Shown here in pieces: positions 15,111 through 20,689 of a DNA stretch of 20,689 nucleotides. Below the pieces are notes generated by a model. It ran no database searches, had not been told where the DNA came from, and saw only the letters and a program-made list of their open reading frames with translations. Positions within the stretch are counted from its first letter, which is position 1; every line of letters starts with the position of its first letter. The stretch comes from Syntrophaceae bacterium UBA2208 (GTDB lineage Bacteria > Desulfobacterota > BSN033 > UBA1163). Location: positions 1 through 20,689 of the forward strand of contig DCUS01000165.1 in the NCBI GenBank assembly GCA_002327885.1, written 5' to 3'. The position numbers and the translations under genes are program-made.

Positions 15111-15773
15111 CTATTTCTTCTCTTTTTCTATATACCCTCCGGCTAAGGTGATGACACAAACCGTCTCATAACGTGGGTGTTCACCGCATGCGACTCCAAT
15201 CACTCGAAAATCTGAATTGAAAATATTCTTTCGGTGTCCACGGTGGGGAACCCCATCGTCTATAATTAGGCTCACCACAATATTTCTGGCCCGGTCATGG
15301 CCGAACGATATATTTTCAACGATCACCTTCTGCCATGTTCCATACCGGTTCACCCTATCCCGAGGTTGACTCTTATCACTCCCCCGGTGCTGTGAACCCC
15401 GTAATGAGGCTAAGTCCTTTACGTGATCTTTTGCCCCCCAAGACATGCCCTGAGATAAGATAAGCGGTGGAATTGGTTTGGTGGAACGGAGAAATCGAAT
15501 GGCTTCAATCAATGCCCCGACTCCCTCTTCGGTGATGATAGGGGTTTCGTTGGGGAATTTTATGAGTTTATCATGATAGTATTTTTTGAATTGTTCAAGA
15601 AGCGATGCATAATCTTTTGGGGCACTCCTGGCAAGGTTGATTTCATGCACCACTTCTTTTTCCAGAGGGGAAAGGAAGCTGGCCTGATCAACATTATCCG
15701 AATAAGCAAACCCTTTGATAGGGAGGAGCAAAAGACAACAAAGAATAATTGATATTTCAAGTTTGGATTTCAC
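15111..15773 (-). CDS. Secreted CAP-domain (SCP/PR-1, YkwD-like) protein
   Basis: CAP proteins are extracellular or periplasmic; bacterial members have unclear roles, some binding lipids or metal. The 220-residue protein starts at GTG 15771-15773 with only a weak purine-rich site. Residues 1-23 are a signal peptide ending Gly-Phe-Ala. The CAP core follows: EKEVVHEINLARSAP (39-52), SWGAKDHVKDLA (His117), GSQHRGSD (His129), VENISFG (Glu153) and HRGHRKNIFNSDFRVIGV (His177, His180), the usual His/Glu cavity residues and closing motif. It ends in a Lys/Glu tail. It is the first of three exported-protein genes in a row, after ftsY, so it probably begins its own transcript. Confidence 0.9.
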   Translation of the reverse strand: MKSKLEISIILCCLLLLPIKGFAYSDNVDQASFLSPLEKEVVHEINLARSAPKDYASLLEQFKKYYHDKLIKFPNETPIITEEGVGALIEAIRFLRSTKPIPPLILSQGMSWGAKDHVKDLASLRGSQHRGSDKSQPRDRVNRYGTWQKVIVENISFGHDRARNIVVSLIIDDGVPHRGHRKNIFNSDFRVIGVACGEHPRYETVCVITLAGGYIEKEKK

Positions 15774-15843
15774 AGTCTCTATTTATCTTACGGACCCCCC
15801 CCACCGAAAAATTGGGTGAGAGATTATCCTCCACACGCTTGTC

Positions 15844-15861
15844 TTGCTTCGCAAGAAGCAA
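15844..15861. other. 7-bp hairpin between ftsY and the CAP gene
   Basis: TTGCTTC (15844-15850) and GAAGCAA (15855-15861) pair perfectly around a 4-base loop, about 60 bases after the ftsY stop. No T run follows on the minus strand, so it is at most a weak or factor-assisted terminator. The rest of the 146-base gap shows nothing clear. Confidence 0.4.
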
Positions 15862-15919
15862 TGAATAAGAGCTAAAAAGTATTAGCGAAAGAGAGAAAGG
15901 GGGAGGGTAAGAAATGAAT

Positions 15920-16837
15920 TTAAAAGAGCGCCTGGACAAATTCCGTAGCGTTGAATTCCTTCAAGTCGTCGATTCCCTCCCCCACGCCAATATAACGGAT
16001 GGGGATCTTCAACTCCTCTGTAATCCCTACGATGATTCCTCCCTTGGCTGTCCCATCCAATTTGGTCAGGGCGATCCCTGTCACCCCCACCGCCTCGTTG
16101 AATAGTTTTGCTTGAGAAATTGCATTTTGGCCGGTGGTGGCGTCGAGCACAAGGAGACTTTCGTGAGGGGCCCCCGGGCATTCTCGCCCGATAATACGTT
16201 TCATCTTTTTAAGCTCCTCCATGAGATTGACTTTAGTGTGTAGCCGACCGGCCGTATCAATAAAGACCAGATCGATATCTCGAGATGTTGCCGCATGGAT
16301 GGAGTCAAAGGCCACCGCAGAGGGATCTGATCCTTTGGATTGTTTGATCAAATCGGCTCCGACTCGACTCGCCCAGATTTCAAGTTGTTCCACCGCAGCC
16401 GCCCGGAAGGTGTCCGCGGCACCAATCAGAATTTTCTTGCCCTCGGATGAATATTGATGAGCGATCTTTCCGATGGTGGTCGTTTTTCCCACACCATTGA
16501 CTCCCATCACCATAAAGACGAAAGGTTTTTTTTGAGAGAAATCGATGGAGAGGGGTTTTTCCCCTGATTTGAGAATCCGAAGGATCTCCTGTTTGATAAA
16601 CTCTTTTACCTTCTCAGGTTCCTGGAGTTCCCCCCTTTTGAGTCCCTGGCGAACTCCCTCAATAAGCCAACCGGTGGTCTTCACCCCTAAGTCGGCTTCG
16701 AAAAGGAGAGCTTCCAATTCCTCCAAAAGATCTTGATCAATGGTTTTTTTTCCCAGGAAGAGTTGGTCGACCTTTTCTATAAAACCCTGATGGGTTTTTG
16801 AGAGGCCGTTTTTTAATTTTTCAAAAAATTTCCACAT
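15920..16837 (-). CDS. ftsY: Signal recognition particle receptor FtsY
   Basis: FtsY is the membrane-associated GTPase that receives ribosome-SRP complexes for insertion of membrane proteins. The 305-residue protein is a compact NG-domain form without the long acidic A domain of E. coli. Visible GTPase elements are GVNGVGKTT (112-120), DTFRAAAVEQL (142-152), DTAGRLHTKVNLMEEL (194-209), TKLDGTAKGG (258-267) and the closing IGVGEGIDDL. The ATG at 16837 follows GGGGGGAGG. It stands after the dnaK terminator, with a possible promoter at 16912-16941, so it is likely transcribed apart from the heat-shock genes. Confidence 0.96.
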   Translation of the reverse strand: MWKFFEKLKNGLSKTHQGFIEKVDQLFLGKKTIDQDLLEELEALLFEADLGVKTTGWLIEGVRQGLKRGELQEPEKVKEFIKQEILRILKSGEKPLSIDFSQKKPFVFMVMGVNGVGKTTTIGKIAHQYSSEGKKILIGAADTFRAAAVEQLEIWASRVGADLIKQSKGSDPSAVAFDSIHAATSRDIDLVFIDTAGRLHTKVNLMEELKKMKRIIGRECPGAPHESLLVLDATTGQNAISQAKLFNEAVGVTGIALTKLDGTAKGGIIVGITEELKIPIRYIGVGEGIDDLKEFNATEFVQALF

Positions 16838-16911
16838 GCCTCCCCCCGGAGAAAAAATGGAACCACGGAATACCGGAATATGGGGTTGAAGAAAAAATAT
16901 TCACCCACATT

Positions 16912-16941
16912 ATTCCATCATTCCAGATGAACGGGTGTCAA
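16912..16941 (-). promoter_or_regulatory. Possible promoter for ftsY
   Basis: Just past the dnaK terminator, the minus strand has TTGACA (16936-16941) and, 18 bases on, TGGAAT (16912-16917). The -35 is perfect but the -10 matches only 4 of 6 bases. Its place between a terminator and a gene start supports it. Confidence 0.4.
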
Positions 16942-16945
16942 TGCA

Positions 16946-16975
16946 AAAAGAGCGAAGGGTTCCCTTCGCTCTTTT
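16946..16975 (-). terminator. Perfect-stem intrinsic terminator after dnaK
   Basis: AAAAGAGCGAAGGG (16946-16959) pairs with CCCTTCGCTCTTTT (16962-16975), a 14-pair perfect stem. Its A and T ends make it work in either direction. On the minus strand it lies 20 bases after the dnaK stop and closes the hrcA-grpE-dnaK unit. Confidence 0.9.
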
Positions 16976-16994
16976 CATAAGAGATACCGTCCAG

Positions 16995-18908
16995 TTATTT
17001 TTTACTCACATCCTCGAAATCTGCGTCCACTACATCTTCCTGCGGTTTTTGTCGGGGACCTTCTTGAGTTTCCGCTTCGGCACCTGCTCCGGCACCTTTT
17101 TGAGAAGCCTTCGCATACATCGCCTCTGCCAATTTATGGGAAGAACGAGTCAGTTCTTCTTCGGCAGATTTAATAGCGCTCAGGTCGTTTGACTCCATCG
17201 CTTTTTTGGCCTTGACGATCGCCTCTTCAATATTCTGTTTGTCAGCGGAATCGACTTTATCCCCATATTCTTTTAAGGATTTTTCTGTCGTGTAGATCAG
17301 TGTGTCGAGATGATTTCTTGCTTCGGCCAACTCCCGTCTCTTCTTGTCATCGGCGGCATGGGACTCAGCATCCCTGACCATCTTTTTTATCTCATCCTCG
17401 TTGAGACCACTGGAGGCAGTAATTTTAATGGATTGTTCTTTCCCTGTCCCAAGGTCTTTTGCCGAGACATGAACGATCCCATTGGCGTCGATATCGAAAG
17501 TCACTTCAATCTGGGGGATACCCCTGGGAGCGGGGGGAATCCCCAGCAGTTCAAATTGGCCAAGGGTTTTATTATCAGCGGCCATCTCCCTTTCGCCTTG
17601 GAGCACATGGATCGTCACAGCCGGTTGACTATCCGATGCCGTGGAAAAGATCTGACTCTTTTTTGTTGGAATCGTGGTATTTCTTTCAATCAGCTTGGTG
17701 GCGACGCCGCCCAGGGTTTCGATCCCGAGGGAGAGCGGAGTGACGTCGAGTAAAAGTACATCCTTCACCTCGCCCTTCAAAACGCCTGCTTGGATGGCTG
17801 CACCAATTCCAACCGCTTCATCCGGGTTAACGCTCCTGTTAGGTTCTTTCCCAAAGATTTGCTTCACTTTTTCCTGGACCTTAGGCATCCGGGTCATCCC
17901 ACCCACGAGGATCACTTCGTCGATATCCCTGGCTGAAAGCCCGGCATCGGTAATCGCCTGACGGCATGGCCCTTCCACCATGTCAATGAGATCCTCTGTC
18001 AGTTTTTCCAATTTCGCCCGAGTCAATTTCATGTTCAAATGCTTTGGCCCCGAGGCATCCGCCGTGACAAATGGGAGATTGATATCCGTCTCCATCATGT
18101 TGGAGAGTTCAACCTTTGCTTTTTCCGCAGCTTCTTTCAATCTTTGAAGGGCCATTCGATCTTTTCTCAGATCAATCCCCTGATCTTTTTTGAACTCATC
18201 GGCCAGATAGTCAATGACGCGTTGGTCGAAATCATCTCCGCCCAGATGGGTGTTCCCGTTCGTCGATTTCACTTCAAAAACGCCCTCACCCAACTCGAGA
18301 ATGGAAATGTCAAAGGTTCCGCCACCCAGATCAAAGACAGCGATCTTTTCATCTTTCTTCTTGTCTAACCCATAAGCCAGAGAGGCGGCGGTCGGTTCAT
18401 TGATGATTCGTATGACATTCAAACCAGCGATCCTTCCCGCATCTTTTGTGGCTTGACGCTGGCTATCATTAAAATAAGCGGGAACGGTAATCACTGCATC
18501 GATCACCTTTTCACCGAGATAGGCCTCTGCCGTCTCCTTCATCTTCTGGAGGACGAAGGCGGAGATCTCGGGGGGGCTGTACTCTTTCTCCCTGGTCTTT
18601 ACCCAAGCATCCCCGTTCTTATTTTCGACGATTTTATAGGGAAGGATCTTCAAGTCTCGCTGCACCTCACGGTCTGAAAATTTTCTTCCCATCAGTCGCT
18701 TGATGGAGAAAATGGTATTTTCGGAGTTGGTGATTGCTTGACGTTTTGCAATCTGTCCTACCACCCTTTCCCCCTTATCGGTAAAGGCAACAACAGACGG
18801 AGTCGTCCGGCTCCCTTCTGGATTGGCGATCACGACAGGATCCCCTCCCTCCATGATGGCCACCACTGAGTTCGTTGTTCCCAAATCAATTCCTATTGTC
18901 TTAGCCAT
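16995..18908 (-). CDS. dnaK: Hsp70 chaperone DnaK
   Basis: DnaK is the ATP-driven Hsp70 that binds unfolded segments, helped by GrpE and DnaJ. The 637-residue length is standard. Signatures seen: IGIDLGTTNSVVAIMEG at the start, VTVPAYFNDSQRQATKDAG, INEPTAASLAYGLDKK, AVFDLGGGTFDISILE, the VGGMTRMPKVQ block, the DVTPLSLGIETLGG linker-side block, and an acidic DADFEDV tail. AGGAGG precedes the ATG. It lies 33 bases after grpE, and a strong hairpin follows its stop. No dnaJ follows within the window; the next gene is ftsY. Confidence 0.98.
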   Translation of the reverse strand: MAKTIGIDLGTTNSVVAIMEGGDPVVIANPEGSRTTPSVVAFTDKGERVVGQIAKRQAITNSENTIFSIKRLMGRKFSDREVQRDLKILPYKIVENKNGDAWVKTREKEYSPPEISAFVLQKMKETAEAYLGEKVIDAVITVPAYFNDSQRQATKDAGRIAGLNVIRIINEPTAASLAYGLDKKKDEKIAVFDLGGGTFDISILELGEGVFEVKSTNGNTHLGGDDFDQRVIDYLADEFKKDQGIDLRKDRMALQRLKEAAEKAKVELSNMMETDINLPFVTADASGPKHLNMKLTRAKLEKLTEDLIDMVEGPCRQAITDAGLSARDIDEVILVGGMTRMPKVQEKVKQIFGKEPNRSVNPDEAVGIGAAIQAGVLKGEVKDVLLLDVTPLSLGIETLGGVATKLIERNTTIPTKKSQIFSTASDSQPAVTIHVLQGEREMAADNKTLGQFELLGIPPAPRGIPQIEVTFDIDANGIVHVSAKDLGTGKEQSIKITASSGLNEDEIKKMVRDAESHAADDKKRRELAEARNHLDTLIYTTEKSLKEYGDKVDSADKQNIEEAIVKAKKAMESNDLSAIKSAEEELTRSSHKLAEAMYAKASQKGAGAGAEAETQEGPRQKPQEDVVDADFEDVSKK

Positions 18909-18941
18909 TTTAATTTCCCCTCCTTAAATAAATAGTCAAAG

Positions 18942-19571
18942 TCACTCCGATGTCCGAGCCTCTTTCTCAAAAGGTTTTGACACGGAAACGGTTGCGGGTC
19001 TCAAGAGCCGATCATTCAAGAGATACCCCTTCTGGAACTCCTCGGTCACCTGATTCGGTTCAACCTTATCCGTCTCCACGACCAGCATGGCTTCATGCAC
19101 GGCTGGATCGAAAGGTTTCCCGACAGATTCGAATGAAGAAAGCCCAAATTTGCTTAGGGCCTGGAGGAGCTGTCGAAGGGTTAATCGAACTCCTTCTATT
19201 AAAACTCCGGTGTCCAACGCCTTTTGGGCATGGTTGACCGATCTCTCCAGATTATCAATAAATGGGAGGATGACCCTGAGTAAATCCTCATTGGCAAATT
19301 TGGTCCAACTCTCTTTTTCCTTGGCCGCTCTCCTTTTATAATTTTCAAGATCGGCTGCGATTCTCAGCAAACGTTCGTAATTCTCCTTTGCTTCTTTTTC
19401 TTTATCCTCCAGCCTCTTTTTCAATTCCTCAACCTCTTTTTCCCTATCCTCTTTTTGTTTCTTATTCTTTTGAGGTTTTGTTTCCGTCAATAAGTCTGAT
19501 ATTTTTTCTTTCTCCCTTTCCATCGAGGGTTCAAGGTTCACAGGGATCTTTTTCTTTTCCGATCCATCCAT
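18942..19571 (-). CDS. grpE: Nucleotide exchange factor GrpE
   Basis: GrpE releases ADP from DnaK. The 209-residue protein has a charged N-terminal region and a long coiled coil (about 38-95, rich in Lys, Glu and Arg: KEVEELKKRLEDKEKEAKEN), then the family block RRAAKEKESWTKFANEDLLRVILPFIDNLERS (seen in parts) and the beta domain with PFDPAVHEAM and KGYLLNDRLLRPATVSVSK. GTGGAG precedes the ATG by 8 bases. It lies 18 bases after hrcA and 33 before dnaK, the classic order. Confidence 0.96.
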   Translation of the reverse strand: MDGSEKKKIPVNLEPSMEREKEKISDLLTETKPQKNKKQKEDREKEVEELKKRLEDKEKEAKENYERLLRIAADLENYKRRAAKEKESWTKFANEDLLRVILPFIDNLERSVNHAQKALDTGVLIEGVRLTLRQLLQALSKFGLSSFESVGKPFDPAVHEAMLVVETDKVEPNQVTEEFQKGYLLNDRLLRPATVSVSKPFEKEARTSE

Positions 19572-19589
19572 GATTTCGACTCCACTTTT

Positions 19590-20630
19590 TTAATGAAGAT
19601 GCCTCTCCAGGATTTCTGTAAGTAGTTTTGCGGAATAATCCACCAGGGGGATGATTTTGGAGTAATTCATCCTCCGAGGACCGATGACTCCCAATGCTCC
19701 CCAGACCTGGCCTGCACATCCATAGGTGGAAGTGACCAGACTACATGTTTCCATTTCTTGGACCTGGCTTTCAGAACCGATGGCGATTTGAACGCCACTG
19801 GGATCGATAAATTTATCTAACAGCTTGACCATGGTGGCCTTTTCCTCAAAGGCTCGAAAGAGATCGGTCATTCTTGACACATTATTGAATTCAGGCTCAT
19901 TTAAAATATTTGTCTTGCCTTCGATGAAGACATCTGTGTCGTCGATAGGAGAAAAGGCTTTCTCTCCAAGTTTCAGCGCCTGTTCCAGGAGACGATCATA
20001 GGCATTCTTTGCGACCCTCATCTGTTCCAGAAGTTTCTCCCTCACCTGATATAGAGTGAGGCCCGTTAAAAAACTATTCAGATAATCTGAGAGATGTCCT
20101 AATTCAGATTGAGAAAAATCCTCTTCCATTTCAATAATTCGATTATGGATAGATCCGCTCGTGCTCACCACAATCGTCAAAACAAAATGTCTTCTTAATT
20201 TCACAAACTCAATATGTTGAAGCGCAACGGAATTCATTCTGGGTGCCCAGACAATTCCGAGGTAATGAGAAGAGGACGAAAGGATTCGAGAAGTCTCCCT
20301 GAATAAATCCGGTCCCTCAATGAGATGACTCAAATATTTGGATCGAATTTCCTGTTGTTCCAAATCACTTAGGTCGTGGACATTTAGAATCGAATCGATA
20401 TAAAACCGAAGTCCTTTCTCCGTGGGGACCCTCCCGGCTGAAGTATAGGGTTGAAAAAGTAATCCCAGTTCTTCCAAATCTGACATAATATTCCGGATGG
20501 TTGCAGGGCTGAGGTTGAGGTTTGATTTCTTCGAAATCGTTCTTGACCCCACGGGTTCTGCCCAGCGGATATAATCTTCAATCACAATCTCTAAAACCCG
20601 TTTCATCCTCTCTGAAAATGAGACATCCAT
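19590..20630 (-). CDS. hrcA: Heat-inducible transcription repressor HrcA
   Basis: HrcA binds CIRCE operators and shuts off chaperone operons until GroEL is titrated. From ATG 20628-20630, preceded by GGAG at 9 bases, it is 346 residues, the usual size; the frame is open to a TTG at 20681 beyond it. The N-terminal winged helix reads SERMKRVLEIVIEDYI, EPVGSRTISKK, LSPATIRNIMSDLEELGLL and SAGRVPTEKGLRFYID (about 6-80), all family hallmarks. The C-terminus has the GCAGQVWGALGVIGPRRMNYSK region (in parts) and YSAKLLTEIL. The 59 bases visible upstream contain no CIRCE palindrome (TTAGCACTC-N9-GAGTGCTAA); it may lie beyond the window. Confidence 0.96.
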   Translation of the reverse strand: MDVSFSERMKRVLEIVIEDYIRWAEPVGSRTISKKSNLNLSPATIRNIMSDLEELGLLFQPYTSAGRVPTEKGLRFYIDSILNVHDLSDLEQQEIRSKYLSHLIEGPDLFRETSRILSSSSHYLGIVWAPRMNSVALQHIEFVKLRRHFVLTIVVSTSGSIHNRIIEMEEDFSQSELGHLSDYLNSFLTGLTLYQVREKLLEQMRVAKNAYDRLLEQALKLGEKAFSPIDDTDVFIEGKTNILNEPEFNNVSRMTDLFRAFEEKATMVKLLDKFIDPSGVQIAIGSESQVQEMETCSLVTSTYGCAGQVWGALGVIGPRRMNYSKIIPLVDYSAKLLTEILERHLH

Positions 20631-20689
20631 TAAACCCATCTCCATACCAAATAAACGATTCAGGAAAGCCTTAAAACCCAAAAAAGTCC

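Noticed and set aside
15111..15159. Overlap of the lipoprotein gene with the CAP gene
   Set aside because: The overlap exists only with the far upstream ATG; an internal TTG with a GGGGTG site begins right at the lipoprotein signal.

Overview
The window is a single-strand block: every gene I can support reads on the minus strand, so it runs from hrcA at the right edge to a truncated lipoprotein gene at the left edge. Gene content points to a Deltaproteobacteria / Desulfobacterota-type anaerobe. The main clues are a two-subunit, Tat-exported, selenocysteine formate dehydrogenase of the Desulfovibrio FdhAB kind, a bacterial tRNA-Sec, and the dispersed 'GTCATTGCGAGG...GAAGCAATCTC' repeat often seen in such genomes. 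This placement is an inference from gene content; no taxonomic marker was searched.

Right part (15.9-20.7 kb): hrcA-grpE-dnaK heat-shock operon closed by a perfect hairpin, followed by ftsY. dnaJ is not present after dnaK, and no CIRCE operator lies in the short visible upstream stretch. Centre-right (12.7-15.8 kb): three consecutive genes for exported proteins: a CAP-domain protein, a lipoprotein with the His-then-Cys layout of permuted papain-fold enzymes (YaeF/YiiX-like), and a large secreted protein with a possible Cys/His pair in the usual NlpC-like order. Their functions are unknown.

Centre (3.9-12.3 kb): the formate/selenium module. A sigma70-like promoter precedes fdhA, whose frame is interrupted by an in-frame TGA at 11692-11694. 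The context (Arg-Ile-Sec-His-Ser) and a following hairpin resembling the E. coli fdnG SECIS make it a selenocysteine codon, so the two reading frames are one gene of 1007 residues. fdhB follows with three [4Fe-4S] clusters, then fdhE (maturation), a B12-binding-type radical SAM gene, and selA (selenocysteine synthase), which overlaps the radical SAM gene by 35 bases. Paired copies of one dispersed repeat flank fdhE on both sides.

Left part (0-3.9 kb): rluD, pgeF, yggU, tRNA-Sec (selC, anticodon UCA), tatA, folK, a small membrane protein with a cysteine motif, and the start of a lipoprotein gene. Thus the Sec-containing enzyme, its accessory factor FdhE, the Sec-making enzyme, the Sec tRNA and the Tat component that could export it all lie within about 11 kb on one strand. 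selB and selD are not in the window and must lie elsewhere if this reading is correct.
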